Part shown: in pieces, positions 11,922-23,993 of the stretch
Numbering within the stretch: the stretch's first letter is position 1
How the letters are laid out: each line of letters opens with the position of its first letter
Assembly (NCBI RefSeq): GCF_014633365.1
Contig: NC_068343.1
Span: 27,869,307 to 27,933,306, forward strand
DNA: 64,000 nucleotides
Reading direction: 5' to 3'
Origin: Diospyros lotus
Lineage: Eukaryota; Streptophyta; Magnoliopsida; Ericales; Ebenaceae
Notes under the pieces: generated by a model
Databases searched by the model: none
What the model saw: only the letters and a program-made list of their open reading frames with translations
Told to the model about the DNA's origin: nothing
Position numbers and translations under genes: made by a program

Positions 11922-14900
11922 TGTAATGCCTAGTACTTAATATCAAAGGCATTTTTGGAAATGAAGCCCTACGTGTAATATCCAAAACATGAACGAAAGG
12001 CAAGAATCCATGTCAAAGCAAGTCAAGGAAGGTAAAATTTCCCAAATAAGTAGTATTTGACAAAACCAAGAGATTCGCGAAGTTTTGAGGTCAAAAAACA
12101 AGTGATTAGGGGTATCCGGGCAAAAGTGAAGATAACATAAACTGCCCGAGGGAGGTCGAATCGACGAGTTTTTCAAATATTCTTGAGGGAAATGAATAAC
12201 TTGGAACTTGAGGGCAGTAGTGGAATTGTTAGAAAGTCTAGGGGTATCAAGGATATGGAGGAAATGTAATTGGAAAATACTTGAGGGCTAAAGTGCAAAA
12301 ATGAAAAATTGGTGGTGAGAAACCAACCACCGCACATGGTCGTCGGCAGCCGCCTCTAGGACAATGAGAAGCTTGCCGGGAGGCTCGGTAGTAACTTCCA
12401 GGTGATGATGATCGCTCTGGGAGTGGCCATTAGCTGAGAACCATCGTGACATGATCGAAATTAATGGCGGATGGGATCAAGATTTTAGCCAAATTTTTCA
12501 AAGGATTTAGCTCGTGATTTAGGGCTATTTGAATCATTAGGAAGCTAGATTTTGGGCTTAAGGGATAAGAACAAGTGAGATTTGGTGGGAAATCACGTCA
12601 AAAACGAGTATAAAAGCGGGTTGATGGCTGAAGGTTTCAAAAACAAAAACGGTTGAAATTACTCTCATTTTTGCTTGAATTGAGTCTTGGGAATAAGGGG
12701 CTTTTGTTCTTTAGGTTGTGGGAAGTATTTCTGGAGAGTTTGGAGTTGTTTGGCATAGAAATCATCGAGTTTTAGCGAGGTTGCCGGAAAATCAGGCTCA
12801 TCGGAGCCACGACCTGCAACTGGCTTTTAAACCCTTTTTCGGTGACTTTTTCCGACGGGTAAAGGGTCCATTGAGGTCACCTCAAAGAGATCTTCAAGAT
12901 CCTATAGTTGTTTTGGCCAAAGGAGGTTATCGAAAACCTGCCATCGACGGAGAAGACAATTGGAGCCGGTTGCAAGTGGGCTTAACTTGCCGAGGCTAGG
13001 GGTGGGGCGTGAGGTGATGATTTCTTCTTAAATTAATTTTATAATTTTTCTAAAATTATTTTAGGAATTTTCATGGAAAAATATTTGGTGAAATTGGGTG
13101 TTAGGTATTTTTTATGAATTTTCGAAAGTAAGAAAGGTTTAAAAATAAAGAAAAATAGAGAAAATTGAAAAAAAAAATAGGAATATTGATTTCTATACAC
13201 ATAAATGTTAAGCAGGAGATGGTTTGACTATTAGAGGGAAGGATTGCACGTTTTTTTAGGCACGACACGCTTTTCAAGGCAAAAATTAGTGTTTTCTGAA
13301 TGAAGGTGAGTGATTTGATTCCAATTTTACCCTTGACTTGGAAGTGTGTTGGTGTGTGTGTAGTGGGTTCAATCGAGCGGTTTTACCCTCCCGAGCTTAG
13401 GTTACATGTGATTGAACCAGTTCCAGTGAGTGGTTACACCCTTTAGAACTTGGGATGTTATGCATAGGCGTTTTACTTATGTACTCGTGGCATCATATGC
13501 ATGTCGAACATGTGGTATATTGTATCAACTTTTTTATTATTAAAAGAGTCGGTGCATGGCGTGTAGTTTTTCATAACATCGAGGTATTAATTTTCGCATC
13601 GTGGTTTTGTCCATAAGGGACGGGATAGGGTCTTCTTGAGAATGGGGCAAGGTTAATCCCAATGATCAAGTGACACGATAGGGCACTCGGGGATTAAGTA
13701 TGTCGTGGTAAGGTCAACTCCAAAGGTGTGTGGGATGGATTTTCTACGAGAGGTTGAGTATGCCAGGGAGATTTCTCAAGTTAGACGTGTTGCATGTTAT
13801 TGTTATCTGTATATGCCATGCTCATATGTCTTTCATGTATTCAGTAAACTGTATCATGCCATCACTTAGATGTTTTATCATCTAATCTGGGTTATATCCC
13901 TGGAACATTCAATGTTCCAGCCAGGGACTGTTGCAAAGGCGAGGATGTGGCCAATTGAGGGTCAATGGTGTTTAGCATGATCGTCGTTGTACCATTTTGT
14001 GGCATTGGTACTTATTTTGTTATATGTATGAACGGTTGTATGATGTTGTTGTTATCATTTGGTAGCTTCGTACTACATATTTTGTTGTGGAAATACTATG
14101 TAAGAACCTCGTGGGAGGCCACAGTATTTTGATATTAATGTATCCGCTGCGTTATACTATGTCTCGTTTAATTTTAAGATTATTGCTCTTGTTGGTTAAA
14201 CGGGCAAGACTGGGATTTTTTGGATCTTATCTGCATGTGAAGATTGTTCTTGAAATCACTACGGGTGCCGGCCATCGTATGTGTCGGGCATGTTAAAGCA
14301 TGTGACGATTGTTCTTGAACCACCGCGCGTGACAAACTTGGGAAAAAAAGGATTCAAGAGTGTAATACCCCATATTTTCGTAAAGTTGCCACGTATTTTA
14401 AGTGAGTTTAAAATATCAAAAAATATGCTTGAAATGGTAACAAGTGACCGAATCGGTCGTAGGGAGTGCCTTGGAACTTAGATACCTAAGGACAAAGGTA
14501 TATTTTTGACGAGCGTCTAGAGTCGATATTTATGGCGTTGAAAGAAATAAAATAAGAGACGGTTTTTGGTTAAGCTAAGTTATAGCCTGGAAAGACCGAA
14601 TGATGGTAAGGGCTTCCCAAAAATCGTACATATCAAGTAATCTTGAGTTATTAATTTTGAGATTTTAAATATCTCGATAAATTTGATGTTTGAGGGTGTA
14701 ATTGTAATTAGAGAATTATCCAAATAAAATAAGGATGAAATTTGGAGCTTATGTGGTAAAATATTAAAGTTTGAGAACTTGAAATAAGGGCCAAAATGTC
14801 ATTTGAAAGAAGTTAGGGACTTAGCTTGGATTTCAAAAGTTAAATCCATTCTAGTTTTGGATTTCAAAAGCCATTCAAATATATCTTTGAGTCTTTAGAA

Positions 14901-16577
14901 TCCATGGCTTAGATTGTGACAAGTGGCATAATGTGATTGGTTAAAGAAATCTATAAAAAGGCACCATGGATTGTTCTCAAACCATTAAAGAGAGCTTTGA
15001 GGAGTGAAGCACCCTAACTAGAGAAGGTTGCACAAGAGAGAGAGAAGGAAGTTTGGCAAGAAGGCAGGGAGAAAGCGGTAGAGAAGCGGCGGAGAACAAG
15101 CCTCGTCAGAGTTGCAGGTCCTCGTCGGAATTCATCGAAATCAGTCAGAAAAAAAAAGTGAGGTAAGTCCCATTTTTTTATAATCCTCCAGAGGGGGAAG
15201 AGAGCGTCATGTAAGTTCAAACGGGGATCGAATCGGAGTTAAAACAAGGGAGATATGGCCAAAATACGAAAATGAGGCATTGCTGTCCGAAATCTGGTGC
15301 CCGCGCGCGAGTTACATGCGCTGAAAAATGGCTGCGTGTGAAGGCGCGTGTCCCACCTTTCCAGGGCGCGTGAGAGGCCTATTTTCCTTAAAATTTTCCA
15401 GTTATACCCATAATTTAATACCCTTCAACCCTATGTAAAAATATTTAAGGTTAGATTTACCGAAATGCATGTTTTATGCAGAAACCTAGGCCGTTTGCTA
15501 TGAAATTATACCGTCGAAGAGATAAACCAACAAGGAGAGACTCCTATACTCCAAATCCTATTTTTTATTCTCTTATGAGAGACTCCTATTGCATGAGACG
15601 TGTTTTGAGAAGTTCTTGTACGTAAACTCTTATTGTTCTCTTACGTGAAATCATGTTGCATATATGAAATGTATTTTTCTAAAAAGTATATGCTGTTGGC
15701 TTTTTAACTGTTGCATTTATAAAATTCGTGTGGCCATACTGTTGTACCTATTTGTTGTTGGCCGAGAGCAAAAGTCGGATATCCCCCGAGAGGCGCTATG
15801 CGTGCGCCATCGAGAAAGCTCTCGTGGGGAAGACCGTGAGTCTAAGGAACAACGGATGTGGTGCTTGCATGAGTTTTATGAGGTCGGGCCGAAGTGACAT
15901 GGTTAGGGACCTCGTAAGAGGCGCTATGCGTGCGCCATTGAGAAAGCTCTCGTTGGAGGAGGCTGATGTGTTCACGAGACACTTCAAAGTAGTTCTCCTT
16001 GTCTTCTCATACATTTTATACCTAATCATGCATCGATATAAACTGTTTTTGGAGTTTCTCACTAGAAGATTCATATTCTAATTGGACTATATCTCCGGAA
16101 TATTCAAACGTTCAAGGTTCGACGAGCGGCTCTAAGGCAAAGAAGGTAGCTGAAGAATTAGCTTAAATTACTATCTGTGGCATGATTAGCATACTTTTGT
16201 TTATGTGCGAACCTATGTAATTTTGGATATGTTTAATATGTTTAGTTATCACTTGATGATGTCCATGTAATATATTTTGTAGACGTCTTGAACAATTTTA
16301 TGATAAATAAAGTATTATGGTTGTGAACTATATCAGGTTCGATCTAGCTTCCTCATTTAAAGTTTTAACACCTGTCTTAGCTATTTAATATTGGGTTTGT
16401 TAAGCTGAGAAGATGAAAATTAGGGTTTTGGGGAATTTGTGTGATGTATGGCAGCGATTGTGGTATGAAAAATTTTTATATTCCCGAAATCCTAAGTTAT
16501 AAAACACTCGAAAAATTTGGGGTGTTACAAAGAGAATTCCCTTATAGTGACTCGCTCGTGCGAGGCAGGGTGTTACA
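11922..16577 (+). repeat. G1 3' LTR (family A), split by a solo LTR
   Basis: Starts TGTAATGCC right after the PPT and ends GGGTGTTACA at 16577. Without the nested LTR at 14361-16529 and one TSD it is about 2.48 kb. TATA box AGTATAAAAGCGGG near 12607. Its 3' half is closely related to 4540-5513 and 36115-37182. The matching 5' LTR would lie left of the window, so age and TSD cannot be read here. Confidence 0.82.
14361..16529 (+). mobile_element. Solo LTR, family B, 2169 bp (TSD AAGAG)
   Basis: Starts TGTAATACCCC, ends GGGGTGTTACA, flanked by AAGAG at 14356-14360 and 16530-16534. TATA-like CTATAAAAAGG near 14951. Inside, a 35-base block (GGCGCTATGCGTGCGCC plus GAGAAAGCTCTCGT) occurs twice, at 15792-15826 and 15920-15954, each able to form two hairpins. 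No coding domain. Confidence 0.88.
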
Positions 16578-16760
16578 ATGTGAGTATTGTTAGTCAATAT
16601 ATGCATACTCCCATTAAAAGACACTTGGATGTACTGAATCAGATTTTGAGAAATCTCAAGGGAAGTCCAGGTAAAGGGTTGTTATTCAAGGAAACAGAGG
16701 ATAGGAATGTGGTTGGTAACTCAAATGCAAATTGGGCAGAAGTAATTGAAGGGAATCAAA
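16578..16760 (+). pseudogene. Ty1/copia reverse transcriptase fragment
   Basis: Reads VSIVSQYMHTPIKRHLDVLNQILRNLKG..GKGLLFK..NANWAE, the C-terminal RT/RNase H junction of copia elements (relatives have VSQFMHSP, RILRYLKGTPGKGL and DADWAG). It breaks off after NWAE, and both sides are lost. The G1 insertion begins or ends exactly at its left edge, so this is the DNA into which G1 inserted. 16761-16930 holds no recognisable feature. Confidence 0.75.
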
Positions 16761-16942
16761 TGTACAACGATATGGGAGAAATAAATTTTTTACCATGTAT
16801 CAAATACACACAACGAAATAACACACATACACCATACACTAGCTTGTATATTTAAGCAACACATATTCAACAATTGAATATAAATAAATTCATACATGTT
16901 GTTTGATGCAGAAACAATTTTTGTACTGAGACCGTGTCCACT

Positions 16943-17748
16943 AAGGGTGAAGATGACATAGTGTTGGTGGATGAAACAAAAGAAGGAGTGAACACTAAAC
17001 TTGAGTTGTGGAGAAACAATTTAGAATATAAGAGATTTAAATTAAGTAGAAAGAAAATAGAATATATGGAATGTAAATTTAGTAAAAATGCAAGAGTGGA
17101 GAATGTTATAATAAAATTAGAAGACCAAATCTTACAAAGAAAAGACCATTTTCGATATTTGGGATCAGTGATTCAAAATGATAGAGAAATGCACGAGGAT
17201 GTCACACATAGAATTAAGGTAGGTTGACTAAAATGGAGAAATGCATCGGGGGTGTTATGTGATAGTAAAATCTCATTAAAATTAAAGAAAAATTCTATAG
17301 GACAGCTACAAGACCAGTCTTGTTGTATGGTTCAGAATGTTGGACAGTCAAATACCAGCATGAACAAAAGACTAGAGTAGCGGAGATGAGGATATTAAGA
17401 TGGATGTGCGGCCATATAAGAAAAGATAAAATTAGAAATGAAATTATTCTTAATAAAGTAGAAATAGTGCCAATCGATGAGAAGATGAGAGAGACTAGAC
17501 TAAGATGGTTTGGTCATGTGAGAAGGAGACCAAGCGACGCTCCTATGAGAAGAGTTGATAAAATCGAACAATTAGTTAAAAAAAGAAGTAGAGGTAGACC
17601 CAATAAGACTTTGGGGGTAATATTAAAATTTGATATAAAGTGTATAGATTTAAATGAAAATATAACAAAAGAAAGAAATACATGGAAGTCTACAATTCGT
17701 GTAGCTGACCCCACATAGTGGGATAAAATTTAGATATGTTGTTGTTGT
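16943..17748 (+). mobile_element. RTE-type LINE, 5'-truncated (12-bp TSD)
   Basis: Contains the end of a non-LTR reverse transcriptase in two frames: LSRKKIEYMECKFS... HFRYLGSVIQNDREMHEDVTHRI, then after a stop near 17226 and a frameshift, LLYGSECWTVKYQHEQK...RILRWMCGHIRKDKIRN...RLRWFGHVRRRP. It ends with the RTE signature GCTGACCCCACATAGTGGGA and a GTTGTTGTT tail. Flanked by a perfect 12-bp TSD, ACCGTGTCCACT, at 16931-16942 and 17749-17760. The TSD and truncation are the hallmarks of target-primed reverse transcription. Inactive. Confidence 0.9.
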
Positions 17749-17759
17749 ACCGTGTCCAC

Positions 17760-18391
17760 TGATTAGTGGTCAATTTTGAAAAATTTTGTTATAATTATAC
17801 CCCTATTTTAATTTTAAAATTGATTTTAATTGAATATTTTGTGATTATATGCAATTTTAATGAAAAATAAAAATTAAATCGATATAAGGGCATATTCAAA
17901 TATTTGAAAAAAATAAAAATAAATAAATAATAATAATAATAATAAAGAAATAAATATACATATATAAATAATACATATATTCAATACATATTCATGCATA
18001 ATACATAAATATAATACATAAACATATAGTCATGCGTAATTCATATATATACATATAGTATATATAACTTATATATAATATATTATAACATATATATATA
18101 TATATATTCCATACACATATGCGTGCATGCTATATAACCATATATAATATTCCTTAATATGCTTACATGCGGCGTGAAGCCCAATTGAAGGCCGGCCACT
18201 GAGTGCACTTGAAGGCCCATGTTTAAAGCCCAGCCCACTGATTATTTAAAGCCCAAACAAATGCAGCCCATCAAAGAATTAAAGTGGAATAGAAAGCCCA
18301 GCAGTGCAGTCTCAAACGCGGTCCCTGCCTGCAAATTAATCATCAATCAGAGGGGCAATATGGGAAAATGGGTATGATATATATATATATA
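17760..18391 (+). repeat. AthA 5' LTR, first part
   Basis: Starts TGATTAGTGGTCAATTTT and matches 42291-42918 nearly base for base, including the 'GGCCCATGTTTAAAGCCCAG' block. It stops in an (AT)n tract at the Helitron left end (18392) and resumes at 31401. The LINE TSD overlaps its first base. Confidence 0.85.
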
Positions 18392-18657
18392 TCTATATAA
18401 TAAGGCAAGATGATTTTTTTACAATATATCAAATGAGTGAGAGAGATATTTTAATAACTAAGATTAATTTCTGATACATTTCAATGATTGAGATTAATAA
18501 TCTTCCCATCCATAACACCACCATTTTCCTTCCAAACACACGCACATACATAACCGCCCACAGCGCAACCATCATCCTTCCAAACACACATACGCAACCA
18601 TCTTCCTTCCAAACGCACACACATATGCATATACATTTAAGTTCGCACCCAACACTT

Positions 18658-18658
18658 A

Positions 18659-18696
<38 letters not shown>

Positions 18697-18878
18697 CTCT
18701 TTCTTACAGACCCACCCACTTCCTCCATGTTCTTCTTTCCGCCCAACACTCATTGCCTTTCTCTCTCTCTCTCTCTCATTCTTTCTCTCACAAACCCACA
18801 CATTTCCTCTCTATTCTTTTTCCTGCCCAACACTCACTGCCTCTCTCTCTCCCTCTTATTCTCTCTCTCATAGACCCA
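18658..18878 (+). repeat. CT microsatellites in the Helitron
   Basis: Three CT-rich runs (about 18661-18693, 18762-18778 and 18842-18872) separated by repeated phrases around CCCAACACTCA. Both strands are open for over 100 codons here purely because the sequence is low-complexity. Confidence 0.9.
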
Positions 18879-18924
18879 CCCACCCATGCCATCACCAACC
18901 CACCCTATGTCTATTCCGTGGGTG

Positions 18925-19300
18925 GGGGGGTCGGCGGGTGCGACGGCTATGGGGGGGGGGGGGGGGGAGGGACAATGACAGGTGGGGGCGAGGCGCCGCG
19001 AGTGGCTGGCAAGGGGCGATGGCGGTCCGAGAGTCGATGTGAGGGGGCGACAACTATCTGTGGCCGGTGGAGGGGGCGACCAGGTGAGGCAGTGCAAACG
19101 GTAAAGGGAGGGGCACGACAAACAGTGCTCGCGGTAAGGGGCGACGGACGGCAAACGCTGGAAGCGGCAGGGAGGATGGCGATGCTTGTAACTGTGGTGG
19201 GGTGAGGAAGGGCGACAGTTTGACAAAGAGAGTGGTGGGTTTGAGAGAAAGAGAGAGTGTGGGAGAGAGAGAGAGAGAGAGTGACAATGGGCGACTGCGA
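18925..19300 (+). repeat. G-rich, CpG-rich stretch in the Helitron
   Basis: Contains an unbroken run of about 17-19 G near 18950-18968 and dense GGCGAC/GGTGGG words, ending in GA repeats (19246-19281). It could be a captured gene promoter or 5' region, but no protein is recognised. Confidence 0.6.
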
Positions 19301-19438
19301 CAAGGAAGAAGAACTAGAATCGGTGAGGAGAAGCAGCGCGATCGCGATGAGTAAGAAGAACCAGATCCGACGAGGAGAAGCAGCGCGACTGCGCCGAAGA
19401 AGAACTATCTCCGGCTACCAGCAGAGGCGACTCTAGCA

Positions 19439-19508
19439 ATGGCGGCGGCGGCGACTCCCTCCTCTAGCATCCAGCGATTGCCTCTTCAATATGAGTTTGT
19501 GAAATCTA
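19439..19508 (+). pseudogene. Possible captured first exon of a host gene
   Basis: An ATG in good context (AGCAATGGCGGCG) opens 23 codons starting MAAAATPSSSIQ and rich in Ala/Ser, as in organelle-targeting or gene N-termini. These run up to TCTAG|GTTTGTAA, a plausible splice donor, after which the sequence turns AT-rich and intron-like. The upstream 500 bases are CpG-rich. Plant Helitrons often capture gene fragments. The source gene is not recognised. Confidence 0.4.
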
Positions 19509-19881
19509 GGTTTGTAATTTTTATTTATGTATTTTATATATATATATTGTATATATTGAAGTATTGGGTTTTAATTATATTTTAATTCATTTGTGTATTT
19601 GATTATACATTTGTTTGTATGCGAATATTTAATTTATGTATTTGACTATACATTTGTTTGTATGCGAATATTTGATTAATTTGTGACATTTGAAAAAAAA
19701 TTAGTAAATTTATTTAGTGACCCAATGTTAGGACTCAGGAATGATTTTCCATACCTTGATGTTAATCTGATTATAATGTAACGTTGTGGGATTTAATGGA
19801 TTAAAATGTTAATGTTAGGTGTAAGTTGCTTGGGTGTTATGTGTAAGTGGTGTGGGTGTGATCGAGTGTATAAGGAAAAAA

Positions 19882-22268
19882 TGTAACACCCCCTCCCCCA
19901 AGTTAATCCATTTCAAGGCAACCTGGAAGAATGGGTGTTAGAGAACATAGACAAAACAACACTTAGCCACAAGCATGCATACACCTGCCATCATCAAACT
20001 CAAACCCAAGATAAATACTTCCAAGGCTTACAGCATGACTTTTCTTTAAGTTACATTACACACAAAATAAAGTCTACACAATTACCAACACAACTTCCCA
20101 AGACCCTTTAAATCAAGAGGGGACCCGCACGCGCACATGTCTACCCATCATTCTTGCTTGACTCCCCACCTGCTACCTCTTTATCTTTACCTGGAATGGA
20201 GGAGAGTACAACGTGAGCTACAAAGCTCAGCAAGCATAAGAAATAAGAAGGAAGAGCATGGCAGATAATAATAGGATACAGGTGTGGTGAACATACATAT
20301 TGACAGAAATGACAGGTGATAACTCAAGAGTTACACACACACCCATAATGATAATGTCATGCATAACACGCATATAAGTCTGTTAACATATAAATGGCCA
20401 ATGGCCTCATATAGCAAATAAAATGCAACATAATACGTACCAGTCTGTAGCTGAGTTCGGTGACCATAGGTTATATCTGATACACTTGGCTATAGCCATA
20501 CGTACATATATATAAATACATATATAATCTCACCCATGGTCATCACCACTGGGCGCGCCCCTCAGTCGTCACCGCAGGAGCGTAACCCCAGTCAGGCTAA
20601 TGCCTACTGGTTTTGGGGGATATATCCCGGCTGTACACAACCGCAGCGCGCATAATCATCTCTGTCCATGCCTTTTCCAATGCACATGCAACACATAAAG
20701 TGGTCACATACAAATTGCACGTGCTAGAAATAAAAACTGATGTTCGTGCACACTCATGAGATGTTATGCAGGAAGTCAAACCAAGACATGCTCATGATGC
20801 ACAATTACCATTCTTTCAGAACATGCCATGACAGTACAGATATAAGCAATCTAAAGTTATTCTCTGTTCATAACATGTTCAACACAGCTAGCCAATAACA
20901 CTGAGTCACAGATTTCTTGTTTAAGCTCAAGTTCACAGTGAGATATATAAAGTAGGGCATGGAGAAGAAGCAAGTCTACCATGTAGATTTCCACTTAAAA
21001 CTCCATTTCTTAGGATTTGTGGGGAGAAACAAGCCCCACATGGCTGTTAGAAACTTTCCCCCAACTTAAAAACCCTAACCCCAATCAAGCTCTTAAAACA
21101 CGTAACCAGCCCATACCGCAATAAAATCCAAGAGAAAAGAGGAAGGAAGAGAGAACTTGTCTTTTACTTCACCGATCAACCACTAAGAACTCTTTGGATG
21201 GCAAGATCTGACTTGCTGTGAAAAGAAAAATGAGGGTTTGGAGAAAAACAGAGAACTTACGAGAAAGAGGAAAAGAGTGTTCTGTTCTAGTGAGATTTTT
21301 CTCACAATTTCTCTTTTTATATTATCTTTATAAATCATTTTTATCCATTTAATTATTTCCCAAATTCTCTATATATTTATTATATTTTTTTGATATTTTA
21401 GTTCTAGAATTTTCTGTGTGTTTCCAGAATTAATGAGGTATCGGGCGATATATATATATATATATGAATCATTGAGGGAGGCATTCGAATATAATTTAAG
21501 GCATTCGGATGATATTTACATATATATGAAGCTATTTGAAAGTCATTCGAATGATCTGGCGTGTATTCGAATGAGTTAGAGAAAGATTTCAAGTTATGTG
21601 AGTGACATTCGAATGAGGCAGGGGAACATTCAGATGAATTTTAAATAGTAACTTGAATTACTAAAGGAATTTGAGGCTCATTCGAATGCAACAGTGATTT
21701 GATTCGGATGAATTTTGCAATTTTCGCTGGGCTCATTAGAATGTAAAGGCATCTAATTCGAATATAAAGGCTCAACTGGATTCTGGACAGCTTTGATACC
21801 CTTTTGAATTTTGAGCATAACTATCTCATCAGAACTCCGATTGAGGTGATTCAAGATTCTATAGAACGAAAAGCGAAAGATCTACAACTTTCATGTTTTA
21901 AGTTTTGGAATATTCAGATTGGAACATAGTCGAAATTGGGTTACAATGAACAAATACCACCCAGCAAAACAGACCATTCGAATGGATCACTTCCCATTCA
22001 AATGACTCACACCCCATTCGAATGGGGTTACTCTCATTCGAATGATACTTCCACCATTTGAATATCTAGCCTCCCAAAGCCCCACACATTCGGATACCTC
22101 TTCATAAACCCTCCCAACTCTTAACCACTCATCCTAAACTTTCCAAAACACATACATACACACTCACACTGCACCAAAACCCAATTTCAACGAATAATTC
22201 TACCCACACATCATAAGATTATACCGTGATATTCATTGATATCAACACCCCATCTTCAGGTCGTTACA
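19882..22268 (-). repeat. G2 3' LTR (left)
   Basis: On the minus strand it starts TGTAACGACC after the PPT and ends GGGGGTGTTACA. About 19 copies of the palindrome CATTCGAATG and variants lie at 21470-22095. These are upstream of a minus-strand TATA-like TAATATAAAAAG (near 21310-21325), i.e. in U3. A short AT-dinucleotide run differs in length from the other LTR. Confidence 0.9.
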
Positions 22269-22285
22269 AATCCTCCCCCCCTTAG
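22269..22285 (-). promoter_or_regulatory. G2 polypurine tract
   Basis: On the minus strand reads CTAAGGGGGGGAGGATT directly before the TGTAACG of the 3' LTR. This is the plus-strand primer site. Confidence 0.85.
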
Positions 22286-22420
22286 GGAATTTGGTCCTCC
22301 AAATTCGGGTTTGGTAAATTCGAAAAGCTAAAAGATATACAAATATATTATCTTGTTAAACATATACGCTCACTTACCGGTTTTGGACAACACTGCTTTC
22401 CCTATTTCCATCATACTCTG

Positions 22421-23344
22421 TCATATGGGTTCCGTCCCTGTTTGCTCAAATAAATGGGGATAAAGGCGTCGCATTTCATTCTCCAGCTCCCAAGTTGCTT
22501 CTTCAAAGTCATGTTGTTGCCATAACACCTTCACATAGGGAATGATTCGATTCCTTAACACTTTCTCCTTACGATCGAGGATGCAACTTGGAAATTCTTC
22601 ATATGTTAAATCTTCTCTTAACTCAAGAGGTTGGAAGTCAATCACATGCTGAGGGTCGGGAACATATTTGCGTAACATGGAGACATGGAATACATTATGC
22701 ACACTGGCTAATTGGGGAGGCAAAGCTAGCCGGTACGCTAATGCCCCAACACGCTCTAAAATCTCAAATGGACCCACATAACGTGGACCAAGCTTCCCTG
22801 AAACTCCAAACCTCCGAATTCCTCGTACTAGCATAACCTTCAAAAATACGTGGTCACCAATAGAAAATTCCAAAGCTCGCCTCCGACAATCCGCATAACT
22901 CTTTTGCCTGTCTTGAGCAGCTTTCATTCTGGCCCTAATAGTCCGAATCTTCTCGGTCATTTGCTCTACTATCTCTGGTCCGAGAATAGCCTTATCCCCT
23001 ATTTCCTCCCAACATAATGGAGACCGACAAGGTCTCCCATAGAGTGCCTCGTAAGGTGCCATACCAATACTGGAATGATGACTATTATTATATGCAAACT
23101 CGATCAATGGCAGGTGGTCATCCCAGTTACCATGATAATCAAGCACACATGCCCTCAACATATCCTCCATAGTCTGGATCGTGCGCTCTGTCTGACCGTC
23201 TGTCTGAGGATGGAATGCTGTACTAAATTTCAATCTAGTACCCAAAGCCGCCTGCAAAGCATCCCAAAAGTGAGAAGTAAATCTGGAATCACGGTCAGAC
23301 ACTATACTGGAAGGCACTCCGTGCAGCCTAACAATCTCCCCCAA
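22421..23344 (-). CDS. G2 integrase core to chromodomain (3' part of pol)
   Basis: 307 codons. Opens with [21 protein letters not shown] (second catalytic Asp) and [15 protein letters not shown] (catalytic Glu), then [23 protein letters not shown], the GPY/F module ([16 protein letters not shown]), [10 protein letters not shown] and the chromodomain tail [21 protein letters not shown]...[18 protein letters not shown], ending ...[10 protein letters not shown]. Insertion of the cDNA is the expected role, and the tail would direct it to heterochromatin. The true upstream part lies in another frame (23345-23981) because of a one-base insertion near 23345, so the first Met here is not a natural start. 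Confidence 0.92.
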   Translation of the reverse strand: MGEIVRLHGVPSSIVSDRDSRFTSHFWDALQAALGTRLKFSTAFHPQTDGQTERTIQTMEDMLRACVLDYHGNWDDHLPLIEFAYNNSHHSSIGMAPYEALYGRPCRSPLCWEEIGDKAILGPEIVEQMTEKIRTIRARMKAAQDRQKSYADCRRRALEFSIGDHVFLKVMLVRGIRRFGVSGKLGPRYVGPFEILERVGALAYRLALPPQLASVHNVFHVSMLRKYVPDPQHVIDFQPLELREDLTYEEFPSCILDRKEKVLRNRIIPYVKVLWQQHDFEEATWELENEMRRLYPHLFEQTGTEPI

Positions 23345-23981
23345 TATAAAGCTGAGCCAAACGGTTCAAAGGAAACGTCTTCTTGATGGGTAGGAAATGG
23401 GAAAACTTAGTGAGTATGTTGACAATCACCCAAATAGTATCATGTCCTCGTGAAGTCCTCGGCAATCCGGTAACAAAATCCATCGAAATATCATCCCACT
23501 TCCAAATAGGAATGGGTAGGGACTGAATCAATCCAGCGGGTCGCTGATGCTCTGCCTTCACCTGCTGACAAACCAAACATCTAGAAACAAACTCTGCTAC
23601 ATTCTTCTTCATACCAGGCCACCAAAATAATCATCGTAAGTTCTGATACATCTTCGTCGTGCCCAGATGAATAGTATAGCGTGTACTGTGCGCCTCAAAT
23701 AAAATCTCCTGCTTCATCCCCCGATCATCTGGCACACAAATACGGCTCTGGAATAGCAACAGTCCATCTCCCCGCTGACTGTATCCCATGGGAACATAGT
23801 CCCCTATCCGTTCCAACACTTTGCCTAACTCTTCATCATAGGGCTGCTGGGCTCTGATCCGCTGTATCAAATCTGATTGGATTCCCAAATAAGCACAATA
23901 CAAACCTGGGGTCTCTTTATCGGCCGTAATGGTTAGGTCATCCAGTTGTTCTAACAGCTGCCACTCCTGTATCATCATCAT
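23345..23981 (-). pseudogene. G2 integrase N-terminus with lesions
   Basis: Two open stretches in the same frame. 23631-23981 carries the linker after RNase H and the first half of the zinc domain (EAHSTRYTIHLGTTKMYQNLR); it is stopped by TGA at 23631-23633, where relatives have an amino acid before the YWWPG-like motif. 23345-23612 continues KKNVAEFVSRCLVCQQVKAEHQRP, WDDISMDFVTGLPRT (first catalytic Asp) and HFLPIKKTF, and then runs out of frame after LAQLYI. Confidence 0.88.
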
Positions 23982-23993
23982 GGCTATAGAAGC

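Noticed and set aside
18429..19303. Several 75-150 codon frames on both strands
   Set aside because: They exist because CT/GA and G runs contain few stops; translations are Ser/Leu/Pro or Gly repeats with no domain.
20597..20779. 60-codon frame, also present at 27954-28136
   Set aside because: The repetition is simply the two LTRs of G2; nothing suggests an expressed peptide.
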